Under the pieces are notes generated by a model, which was given only the letters and a program-made list of their open reading frames with translations, was not told the DNA's origin and ran no database searches. This document shows, in pieces, positions 35,961 to 47,125 of a stretch of 64,000 nt of DNA. The stretch comes from Straminergon stramineum (Eukaryota; Streptophyta; Bryopsida; Hypnales; Calliergonaceae). The DNA lies in assembly GCA_963920665.1 (NCBI GenBank), contig OY987263.1, positions 25,656,547-25,720,546 of the forward strand, given 5' to 3'. Positions within the stretch are counted from its first letter, which is position 1, and each line of letters starts with the position of its first letter. The position numbers and the translations under genes were made by a program.

Positions 35961-37520
35961 TCAATTTCATTATAGTATTGCAAGAAGGATTCAAGTCATC
36001 GTACAAATTTTATTCTTATAAGAACATATGCAAAGCTCAACTTTGATCCAAATCTATTTTAGAGCAATCTCTAAAAAAAATTTAAAGAAGTGTCCTTCAT
36101 CTACATTGCGGTACCACAAGAAGAAATGTAGCCATGCACCTACCATTTTACTATGCACAATTTGACTTCATTAAACAACAATTCAGATGAAAATCAAAAC
36201 TTCCTCTAAGAATGTCCAAAAAATAATCATCTATCATTAACATACTTACTTGTTAATAAAGAATGTGCTCTTCAACCCAATTCATTTTTGTAAAATTCAA
36301 TGGCAATTTTCATAGAAATCAAAACAAAACATCTTCAATTTTCATTATGGTACCGCAAGAAAAATTTGGGTCGTGCACCAATGAATATTAGTATGATACC
36401 TTTCCCTCAACTTAAGGTCATTCATCTCATATTATGAATTAGGTATTCATAAAACTAATCAAAACAACCCCATTTCACGTTGTAGTACCACAAGAAGAAT
36501 TATTTTAGCTCTCTAAAAGTAAATTCTATAAAACTTCAACTCAAAGAGTTCGATCTACATTAAATTATTAGTTACCTCCTAAAAAACCCAAATCAGACCT
36601 TCCTTTCAATAAATTGCAACACCACAAGAAGATTTTTGGTCACAACAATTTTTTAAGTAATAAAAATCTAAAATATTCACAATCTCACATCCACCATAAT
36701 CTTGACTACTTAAAAAAAATGTGAATGAGACAAATTTCATTCCTCTTGTCATACCACAAGAAAGATAAGGCTCAGGCGTCCATCTCTTTGTTTTGTATTA
36801 TTTTTTTGAAATAGTGGGTTTGCATGTAAAATATTGCTATGGAGATTACAAATGATATCCTTGCGGTACTACAAGTGGGATTTCAGGCCTTTAGCTACTA
36901 ATGGGTTTTTAATTCATTGAGATTTCTCTACTAGCTATCAATACTAGCATTTGGATTTTTAGTAGGTTGTAGACTTCATGCCTCAATACAAATTTCTGGT
37001 CAAAGAATAGAGAAGATAATTTTCCAAATTAGAATCTCTTAAAATAAAATGTATTTGGTAGCAAATGGTGAAGAGATAAAATTTAAAAGGATTTGTATCC
37101 CTAATGCCCTTTTGGAATACCTCAAAAATAACATAGAAATTTAGGGAGCTAAATTAGGGAGTTATAATCACAAAAATTTGCCTTTGCAACAATTTAGAAT
37201 ATTGTAAGAGGGATTTGAGATTGCTTGAAATGAAAATATTCCTACTCTAATTTCAGTTGTGGTACTACAAGAAGGATCAGAGAAAACCTTTTGACTTCTT
37301 CACCAAACATTTCAACCAAATAGTTTGCAAACTTAATCAATCTTACTAGGAAACTTGATGAACATCAAAAGAAACTCTTGATGACTGGAAACTCTAGTCC
37401 CTCTGCAAGACACTCTAGCAAGGAACATTGTGACGCTTCATATAAATTGGGACTTTTCACTCTCTCAAGTTTCTCAACTAGCATCATTCTTCCTCCTTGC
37501 GGTAACACAAGAAGCAAACA
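35960..37520 (+). repeat. Degenerate satellite-like array, period about 130 bp, core TTGCGGTACCACAAGAAG
   Basis: Variants of the core lie at about 35973, 36106, 36348, 36481, 36614, 36749, 36861, 37257 and 37497. Most intervals are 112-135 bp or two to three times that. CTTTCAATTTCATT-like sequence often precedes the core, and GGTC(A/G)TGCACC-like sequence often follows it. Identity between units is low outside the core. No gene is present. Confidence 0.7.
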
Positions 37521-40500
37521 AGAAGGAAAACAAGTCACAGACCAAGAATCAAATTTTGAATTTTTTAACTAATTGTGACTAAAATCTAGCTCACACACTT
37601 TAGAAATGTGAAAATTGAGATCTCTCATTTTTCCAAGACAAACAACTATGAATGGATTGCTTAATAAGCATGTTTCCATCCTAATATTCAAAACTTCAAA
37701 GACTAAGGACTTACCACATCTAGAGATTTAGTTTTTTTCTTCATTGCACATTTACTAGTTTGTAAGCCTTTCGCACCCGCTTTTGATTTCCAATCTTCAA
37801 AGTAGAAGATGCGCTACTAGTCACCCTGTTGTTATCCATTGTGATGTTCTAGATACTTCTTATTTTGAACCTACTATCCTACAAATTATAAATGAGGAAA
37901 TGAGTACTAGGAAATCAACTCCTCAAAGACTATTAAGCACATGAGAGGAAATTGTGTTAAGTCCAGCTACAAGGTGGGATTTGATCGGCAACCTAAATCA
38001 CATATACAACTTTGCCAAACTTGTAGATCTTGGACATTAGGCATCATCACGATAAAATTTTGAACTTGAGGAATGAGGAGATGCTTACATACACACTAAC
38101 TGAGTTAGAATGTGGTGTGTGGTGCGTTGCAAGAGAAGGAGCCAAGAAAAGCGTTTCACTAGTTGCTTCCTTCTAAAAGCTCTAAGAATTTGTGGCACTT
38201 GGCGGCTTCAATGATTTACAAGAAGTGGAAAGGGGTTGGCATGAAGGATTTCTTTTAGGGTTCATGGTTTAGGATTCATCAGATTGCAAGACATAAATTA
38301 GATGATATAGACCATTATTTGCATATTTAAAGGTTGCAACCTTCAATTAGTCTATTTCATAGTGATCCACATTTAAGAGTTTATTACCTTTGGGGGAAAC
38401 TGAAGTCCTTTAATTAATTTCTAGTCAATTTTCCTATGAAGAAAAATGAAATTGGCATCTAACCCGAGTCATTTCATATGTTTTGGAACTTTGTGGAATT
38501 ATTTACAAATTATTAATTAAGTAATGTCAAAATCAAATTATTTTTAAAAGATTAAAAAACTAAAACTGAAAATTGTCGAAATTGAATAAGAGTTGCTTTG
38601 AAAACATCACTAATCATGGGCCACTGTTGGAAGGGTTTTGAATTGGTGTCTACTACGACTATGGGTGTTAAGTGAAGAAAATTCATGGGATCTACTACAA
38701 CCCTTTGACACTTGTTTAGATTGCTAAAAGTTTGGCTAATCATCAAAAGCAAATAAATGAACCACTACTACCTTGAAACATTTACAATACAATTAAAATA
38801 CATTGTACACAATCTAGTGAACAATATGATAATAACTAAACCATTTCCACTTTTATTATCCTCTTAAATTTGAAAGGACATGGTACTTTGTTCACAATGG
38901 ATATATGACAATTTGTGAAAAAACAACACAAATACAAAACCATCTTTAATCCATATAAATGTAAAATTGTAAACAAACTACTTTGGGTGAAACATAAATA
39001 AATTTCATCATTGCAATGACTAAGGCTAGTTTGCATTACAATATATGCCCAAATATTGATACCATTTTTTTTGGTTCCAAGCACAAATGACTAAAATGAT
39101 CAATGTATTATTTCATTAGAGTATGCACTTACTACTATGATTATTTGGAGCTTCAGAGTGGGCATTCTAGTGTTGTTGCACAAAAATTGTATAAATCTTT
39201 TAATTATTGGCTACAATGTTTTTATTGCCTTAACTCTATAACTATAACAAATGAGTTCATCTTCTTTCTATACCTATGGACAAATAATGAATATTCAAAC
39301 ATATCATTTGCTTGACTATGTTATGAAACAACATCATATATTCATAGAAGATGCTTTCAAGAATACAAGAAGGTTATTCTCTTCTCATGTGTGAACAAGA
39401 ACTCTCCTAAGGTGTATTGCATTGTTTTGTCAAAATGTAATTATTGGAACTTGAAGTAGAAGATATAGAGTATCTTGGTAGAGATGCTAATGCTTCCAAT
39501 GTACTCTTCTCCTGACTGATATTCTACGACTATGTTCTCTTGCAACAATTCCTCAAAAAACTCCAAGTTCGTCTTCACAGTTTCCAACTCTACATTGGTA
39601 CCTCCTTCTCCAAAACCAAAAACCCTGCAAATGGATCTTGGACTAGACTCACTTGTCTTTGATACTATTTTCTTTCTTTTCATTCAAGATCTCCTAAGTG
39701 TTTTGGAAGAAGAGAATAATGGAGATCTATGTTGCTTCCTACTCTTTGTCTACTCTTCAATAACAAAATGATCACTCTGATTCTCTATATGCATGAAGTA
39801 GTAGAAGAGAACATGCCTACCTATTCTCAAACCTCTCATTGCGTGAAGGAGCACTACTTGTCGAAAACCTCTACATGGTGTTTAAGAGGCTTTACAATGG
39901 CTTACATGCCTACTTACTTACTCTTATAGCTGCCTATCCCAAGCCTATTCAATCTAAAGATTGTGATGATGCATGCCATTTGAAAAAACAATCCATTAAG
40001 ACTAACAACTTCTCCACCTCGTAAAACGTTCCTAACTATAAGGTTGGGAAGGACAAAGCAAATGGTTCATGTATGGAAAAATACAATTGTGATGAATGTA
40101 TACAAGATGGGGTGCTAAGAAGAAGTCTTTAAGATCTAAGAAGGTTGCGCTTGAATGTACAATTATGTAAAGTGAATCACATGTCAAGATGTAAATAGAT
40201 CTATTGTTAGATAGGTCAATTTCCATTTGCATGTGCCGCCACTATTTCTAGAGAACATAAAGAGGAAGGTGTATTTTTTGCATTTGTTGTCAGTATAACA
40301 AAGGACATGAGTCCAAAAGTTGTGGCGTCATGTCAACATGAGGTATGGATTACTATTATTATGTGTCTAGAAGGAAATCAAACTTTACCAATTTTAACAA
40401 ATAGTGAGGGTGCAAAAATTAATAACACCTGCAAAATATCACTATATAAATGCAAAAAATAATTATTTTACCTTTATATTGCATGCATGGATGACAATGC

Positions 40501-40680
40501 ATATAATTTCATTATTTTCATTTGAACTTTACCATTTTATATTCACTTATTCTCTATGCACAAGATTACATCTAAATGTCTTGTGTTCATACCAACTTAG
40601 ATATACATAATTACTAATATATTACTTGTACAACTATTGTAAAAGTCTCCAGCAATAGTCCAATTGCATATTTTTATTTG
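37521..40680. other. AT-rich stretch with no recognisable gene
   Basis: Several frames of 60-80 codons occur (for example 39441-39683 minus), but none has a domain, splice support or composition that I can defend. Confidence 0.35.
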
Positions 40681-41030
40681 CAAGAGCCAAGGAAAATGTG
40701 TACACAACAAATTATAGGAATGCTCATCATACTCTAGGTTTTCATTGTGAACATTGGATGAAATAGTTGGATGAAATTTCTCCAAGATGAAAATGTGATA
40801 GATTTGTGACAAAAGTCATGACAAGGATTCACAACACTATGTACTTAATTTAAACTAGCTAAACTTATATATAACAAAGACAAGGCAAGAGCCAAGGGAA
40901 ATGTATGCAGAACAAAGCATAGGAATGCTCATTACATTCTATATTTTCCTTGTGAAAATTGGATTGTATGAAATAATTGGATGATATTTCTCTAGGATGA
41001 AAAAATGACAGATTTTATTATAGGGATTGT
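40680..41030 (+). repeat. Direct duplication of about 140 bp
   Basis: 40680-40815 and 40887-41030 share CAAGAGCCAAGG, TAGGAATGCTCAT, TTGGATGA and AGATGAAAA blocks in the same order, about 205 bp apart, with perhaps 80 percent identity. Confidence 0.8.
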
Positions 41031-41068
41031 GATACTATATACTTAATATAATCTATACTTTAAACGAG

Positions 41069-41955
41069 TTTGTTTGTTTGTTTGTTTTGTTATGGTGAGA
41101 TCTCTAGAACTGTATGTCTCCTAATCATATTCATGGTATTGTTAGAAAGCTCTCTACAAGGAGGGGTATATGGACTTTGTTTTGTGGCATTTAGACTTAC
41201 AATAGAAAAGATATTGAATTTAAAAGTTTTTATGAATTGAAGAATTCAAAAATTACTATTACTTCTATTTTATTATACTATGGCAATGGCACATGACATA
41301 CTAATAGCTATCAATGTGCCTTGTGCCATTGCCACAACCAAAAGAAAAGAAAAAATTATTTTTAATATTTGAATTCATAAAAACTTTGAAATTTAGTTTC
41401 TTTTCTACCATAAGTTAGAATGCCATGAAACAAAGTCCATGCACCCTTGTTTTTAGAGAGCTTTCTAACAATACCCTAAACACAATCAAGAAACATATGA
41501 TTTTGGAAATCTCACTATAATAAAACAATCAAATAAACTAATTTAATGTATTAGACTAGTATATCTTGTATCATTGCCACAGTTAAACTAAAATAAAAGT
41601 ATAAGTCATTTTTTCATTTTTTTTCATTTATCAAAACTTTAATCTCTTTTTTGTTGTGAGTTGGAACACTACAAAACAAAGTTTGTGCACCCCTCCTTGT
41701 AGAGAACTTTCCAATGATTCCAAGAACGTACAATTCTAGAGATTTCACCATAACAAACAAACAAACAAACAAAGCAAAACAAGATAGCCTAATTTAATGT
41801 ATAGACTAGTATGCCTTGTAGTGTTGCCTCAATATAATAATATAAAAGTAAAATAATTTTTTTAATTTTTTATTTGATTCATAAAAACTTCAAAATTCAA
41901 TATCTTTTCTAGTGTGAGTCAAAATGCCACAAAACAAAGAGATTTTCAATGGCAA
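41069..41955. repeat. Array of a 244-bp repeat: one copy plus, three tandem copies minus
   Basis: Copy A (41069-41310, plus) runs from GTTTGTTTGTTTGTTTTGTT through AAAGTTTTTATGAATT to CTATGGCAATGGCACA. Copies B (about 41318-41560), C (41560-41805) and D (41806-41955, partial) are inverted and head-to-tail with spacing of 242-246 bp, joined by ACTAATTTAATGTAT and GACTAGTAT. A and B can form a long hairpin. Related single copies lie at 43393-43640 and 55310-55448. Confidence 0.8.
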
Positions 41956-42791
41956 AATCTTGATAGGGTGAAACAAATCTTAATATTTTGTAAAGCTGGA
42001 TCTTGTAGAGTAGTAAGCTAACATACTTGTTGTATTTTCCAATTTTCAAAATTTCAATGTGAGAATTTTTTTCAAAATTATTTAGGAAATGTAGTCTAAT
42101 AGAAAACAAAAGCAAACATAAGTTTTTTTCTAATGAAAGGAATAGTAGGGATGGAAAAAAATATTTTTGTGGACATTTCTAGTCTTTACTTTGTACAAAC
42201 AAACTCAGTTTGGAGAATGTTTTTCAAGCTTGTGTTTTTAGTGATTTTAATAAAAATACAAGGTTCAATTTGATGTGATTAAGAACAAAAAATAATTAGA
42301 ATGACTCCAAAATTTTTGAAGATATTCCAAAAACTATGCTAAAAAAATCAACTATCAAATTTTTTAAAATGATGTATATATAAATTTCATAAATTTTGTA
42401 GGATCCAATTTGGTCAATTTTGGCTTTCAACTCCTTTTATTTTAAAATGTGTAAAATTTGAGAGAGTTTTTTATTTCTCATTTTTTAAAATTACAAATAT
42501 GCTACATTTGCTTTAGATTTCAATACAATTTTGTTTTGAAGGTGGTGGTAAAAAAGTATTATTCACCTTCTTATAACTTTTCTTCTCCTAAAGTTACTTT
42601 TTTACCTATGAAGTTGATCAAATCCAAAATTGTAATAATCTAAAAATCCAATTGTCAATATTTTCCACAATTCATTCAATGCATATTAGACAAAAGTAGT
42701 CTTTACTTTTGTATAGTTAAAATTAAAAATTTCAAGCACATCCATGCGTAAAATAATATCAAAGTGGAACTATTCATTAAAAACCTCCATT
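41956..42791. other. AT-rich stretch, no gene seen
   Basis: No coding frame or clear repeat. Confidence 0.4.
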
Positions 42792-43371
42792 CACTAGAAG
42801 AAAATAGTGTCATAGTCAACAAAAACTAGCTGATGTTTTCTAAAAATCATATTACAATAAACACAAATTTTCTGAATCTCTGTTGCAGTCAATACGTATT
42901 TTCAGTTTTTTGTCACATAAAACAGAAAATGTCATCTAAGGGAGATGACCCATTACTAATCACAGACCCAATTTGACAACATAGGGTGGAGTAATTTCAA
43001 TCAGCACGTGATTAGCAACAATTAATGTTGGCACAACTCCCACGCAATTTTAGTACATTGTGATTGGCTACAAGACTTTCAAATTTGGACCTAGCCCTTG
43101 TTGAATTTTGCAACCAACCCTTAGTCAAAAATAGTAAGGTCTGTATGACCAATATGGGTAGAACAGAATCTTCGGCTTAAAAATTCGTAGTGATTATTTT
43201 TAGAGAAAAGAAATCTGAAAAATTATGGAAACCTTGTGAACTCTATTTTTGCTCATGGGAAAATTTCCCCACTGTTGAAACCTCCCTTGGAGTATGTGTA
43301 TCTGCTTAAATGGTCAAAAATGGGTCGGCTCCCTTAGTTTTTGTTGACAATGATACAAATTTCTACTAGTG
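42792..43371. mobile_element. CACTA-type MITE, 580 bp, with 3-bp target duplication
   Basis: The left end CACTAGAAGAAAATAGTGTC and right end (reverse complement) CACTAGTAGAAATTTGTATC match for about 40 bp and share GTCAACAAAAACTA further in. ATT flanks both sides (42789-42791 and 43372-43374). This fits En/Spm-CACTA elements, which duplicate 3 bp. There is no coding capacity. Confidence 0.88.
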
Positions 43372-43392
43372 ATTGTTAGGATTGGAGGGATT

Positions 43393-43640
43393 AAATGAGT
43401 TTGTTTGTTTGTTTGTTTGTTTTGTTTGTTAGTTGTAGTGAGATCTTTGAACCCACACATTTTCTAGTCTTGTTCTTGGTACCATTGAAAATTCTCTATA
43501 AGAGTGATGTGCGGGCTTGGTTTTGTCATGTTTGGACCTACAGTGTGAAAGTTATTAAATTTCAAAGTTTTTACAGATTCAAATTACTTTGATTTTGATT
43601 TTGGTTGTGGCAATGGCACAAGGCACACTCATAGAGATGG
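43393..43640 (+). repeat. Single copy of the 244-bp repeat (copy E)
   Basis: It matches copy A at 41069-41310: the GTTTGTTT run, GTAGTGAGATCT, GACCTACAGTGTGAAAGTTAT, TTCAAAGTTTTTA and GTGGCAATGGCACAAGG. It begins about 20 bp after the CACTA MITE. Confidence 0.8.
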
Positions 43641-43959
43641 AAATGTATAGAAATGCATATATAGATGTAAAGTGGGTCCCCTCCAAGCCACCATTAATTG
43701 CTACTATGCCTAATTACTATCATTGAGCTCTTTAAATTTTTTTATTTTTTTATTGGAAAGTGAAAGTGAAAGGAGGTTACAACACACCAACGAACACAAC
43801 ATTTGGATTCTGTATGCAAAAGTTACGAAGGAACCAAGTTTGGTTCTAAAAGCGTTTCATCCACATAGGTACACAATTGATTTTGGAGGGTGTACATCGA
43901 GTGAAGATGGCGGTTTAGGGTCAGTAGCGCGTTTGAGGGTTCCCACCGCACATTTACCG

Positions 43960-46900
43960 TGACCGGTATGAATGTACGAGGGCAACATTGAGCTGCGCGG
44001 GTAAAGTGGCCCGATTGCCGAACATTTGTATTCAAAGAAACGAACACTCCGCCATAGCCATTTCTCCCGCAAGCTTTTGTTCCTGCTCCTCCTCCGTCGT
44101 CGACTTCTTGGAGCTTTTGCTCCGTCCTTCCTTCATACCCTGAAATACAACCGCCGCTTTCTTTTTGTTTCGTCTGTGCCCGTGTTTTGGTTGCATTAAA
44201 TTCCTGTTAGGGTTTTGGTGCACTCGTCCATCCCTCCCGCGCCCTCCACTCCAGGGTTTTCGTGGAGTGGCGTTGTGATTCAGGGGTTCCTATGGAGGAA
44301 GAGCATGAGGTGTACGGGGGTGATATTCCCGACGAAGTGGAGGGGGACCTAGAAGTGGATTCCGACGGGGAGCCTGATGACCTCTTGCTCAAGGGCGACG
44401 ATATTGCCACGGACGAAGTGGCCTCTAAGGTGCGCATTCTGGACTTTTTCTGCAAATTTTATTGTTCGTCGGAGTATCCGAATTTTTGGAAATTTTCAGT
44501 GGATGTTAAGCTTTCGCCGCGACTTTATACATTTTATCTGAATAGAAGACAGGCTTTAAATTAGGTTTAGTGCTTATGGATTCCAAATTACGGGACCACT
44601 GCTGCCCATGGGCCCCCAACCCGTCAAGTGTGCACTCTTGGTGAATTCCCTCCGTAGAACCTGCGTTGGGAGTCACCTGAGCATTACTCTATCCTGAATT
44701 TCTAGGCCAAGAAAATGCGTCCGAACTAGGATTAGTCTCGACCGTTTCTTAGGTGACCAGATTTCGTAGTTAGAGATGGACACTCCAAGCCCTTGTGAAA
44801 GAGCGCTCTGCAAATGTTTTCGGCTAGGTGAGATAAGTTACAGGTGATGTTTCATGAGCATTGGAAATAGTTTGTTAGCATATTTGTACTGGACGAGGAT
44901 CATGACCTAACTATTCCGTGTCCCAATTCCGAGGCGTTCAGGAGCTAGAGGACATGAAGAAGCGATTGAAGGAGATGGAGGAAGAGGCTGCTGCGCTTCG
45001 TGACATGCAAGCGAAGGTTGAAAAGGAGATGGGTGGCAGTCAAGGTTCGTGTTCTCTCATTTTCTCTCCCCTCCTGGTTTGTTTGCAGAGTACGAACAGA
45101 CTGCGTTGCAGAACATTCGTGTTGGTACGATATTTTGACGGATTGATGTTTGACGTTTGAGCTTTCTTTTCATTTTAGAATTTTCCTCGTAACTCTGATA
45201 TCTTGTCGGAATTCATTCCAGTGCTGTGGATGTTTGTACTGAGCATCAATGAAGCACTTTTCACTCGTCACCTGCAATTCTAGGATATGGTGTCGCAATC
45301 CATAATCCGGTTGTGAATCGGTTTTGCAGACCCAGCTCTTGCAAATGGAGCCCACGCCAACCGAGAGGAAGCGGATGCTCGATCCGTTTTCGTTGGCAAT
45401 GTAATTTCTCCTTTTTTTCGTTCACTTTTTCAGTTTCTGTTTTATGAATGTTTGTTTTTCATGATTATGCTTCTGGATTATGGATTTTCTGTCGGTATTT
45501 TTTTGTTGTGTTTCCGGGAGCAGAATCAGAATTTAGGTGACCGTTTGAATGAGTTATTCAAATTTTGATTTTTGTGTATTTCAGGTGGATTACTCCTGCA
45601 CTCCAGAAGAAGTCCAACAGCACTTTCAGTCTTGTGGCACAGTGAATCGCGTGACGATTTTGACGGACAAGTTTGGTCAGCCCAAGGGGTAGTGGCTCTT
45701 TCTCATTCCTTTGTGAATTGAACAGCGTGCAATGAGGCCATGAAATCTACTTAATTCACGGGCCTTAGGAGGGATGGTTGGTTCTAGAATTTTCGACATT
45801 GGATTTGTAATTCCGCGGCAGAGTGGAGACGTGTTTTACCCGCTTAATCTATTTAATGACCGATTAGTTTTTTCTCGTTTTAACTTCTTGTTTATTTTGC
45901 AAGCAGGTTTGCATATGTGGAGTTTCTGGAGGTGGAGGCAGTTCAAAATGCCATTCTTTTAAGCGAATCTGAGTTGCATAATCGCCCCCTGAAGGTTGTT
46001 ATCCTTCTCTCGTCTGGAGAATCTTTCTCCATGAACCTGTTTCATTGCCGTATTTTGATTTTCTCGTGAGGACCTCTTCACTGCTTTCGAATGTTGAACA
46101 TGACAGCGAGCCGTTCCCTTTTCTTTCTTGAATACCTTCCATACCTACATCTGATGCGGAGTGTTTGGACTATTGTCAGGTTACGGCCAAGCGAACCAAT
46201 GTTCCCGGAATGAAGGGCTATCGGGGTCGACCCTACTCCCCGTTTTATGGGTACCGCTCGAGGAGGCCCTTTTCAGCTCCCTATGGGTATGCTCCCTATG
46301 GTTTTGGGTGGGTATCCTCCGTGGATTCCATTCTGACTTGTGGAGTGCATATTTCATACCGAGTTCAAAGTTTGCTTGTTTCCATTTTATTTTGAATTTT
46401 TCTGAGTCGGTGTTTTTTCATCGTGATAGTGAACTACCGGCAAAGTCGTATGTCATCGTATGTGTAATGTGCATCATGTTCTCCGAAGAGGACTTTGTTT
46501 TTGCAGCTGATAGGGTGATCGTGAATAAGGAGTCTCGTTTCATTTGGTAAGCCGTGCCTTGCTTTTTTTGGTCCTGATGTGTTGGAGTTTTTGTATTGTG
46601 CAGGAAGGTCCCTCGGTTCAGGAGGCCGATGCGCTACCGCCCTTATTATTAGCCCATTTGTGTTCTTTATTTTTGGCTGTACAGTGGCCCATCCACATGA
46701 GGTGTAGGAGAGGGCTTGTTGCAGGCGTGTCCTCCGTTCTCTGGAAGCCAGGGGCACCTGATTAGAACACCTGGGGTTGTCATTCAGAATGTTGGTGAGC
46801 TCCAGGCTTTGCGAACTTCCGTCGTGTACACTGTTCTAGGAGATGTTCGGGGACTGGGAAGGTTAGGATTCGCGTCCATTCCGGACGGGTTTATTGAAAA

Positions 46901-47125
46901 GCGGGTACCAGAGTTTCCACTTGCTGTTGGTTGAGTTGTATTCTTCTTAGCCTTGAGTAAGGTCATTGAATGGGCTCCGTGTGGTTCCAGGTTCCGGGAT
47001 TTGCGTTCCCTTATTTTTCTGAGCATGTAAGAGTTATTTGGTGGAGATGTAATCGCAATTTTCTGACTGTACTTGTTGGTGAATTGTATGGCTTTATGCT
47101 TAAATGGTTTCGATGGGGGAGGCAA
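43960..47125. repeat. Right arm of the 3.1-kb inverted repeat (with 5676-8830)
   Basis: Reverse complement of the left arm. Between about 44630 and 47080 the two look identical, including all introns from late intron 1 onward. Divergence is confined to the 5' side (UTR, exon 1, early intron 1) and the last 45 bp on the 3' side. No target duplication or terminal repeat was found at the arm ends. Confidence 0.9.
44292..46652 (+). CDS. PABN: Nuclear poly(A)-binding protein (PABPN1/PABN type), right copy
   Basis: Seven exons: 44292-44429, 44942-45044, 45330-45400, 45585-45688, 45907-45994, 46180-46307 and 46604-46652. The borders are GT-AG, the phases match, and the protein has 226 residues. Layout: acidic N-terminus, coiled coil (47-80), one RRM (about 98-175) with VFVGNV and KGFAYVEF, and an [16 protein letters not shown] tail that ends in RYRPYY. 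Compared with the copy at 6156-8514 it has L31, G35 and I38, and no other residue change. The 5' flank differs clearly from the left copy (TTTTGTTTCGTC in place of a diverged homologous stretch), so the two promoters may be expressed differently. The conserved tract beyond the stop reaches about 47080. Family role: control of poly(A) tail length in the nucleus. Both copies look functional. Confidence 0.95.
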
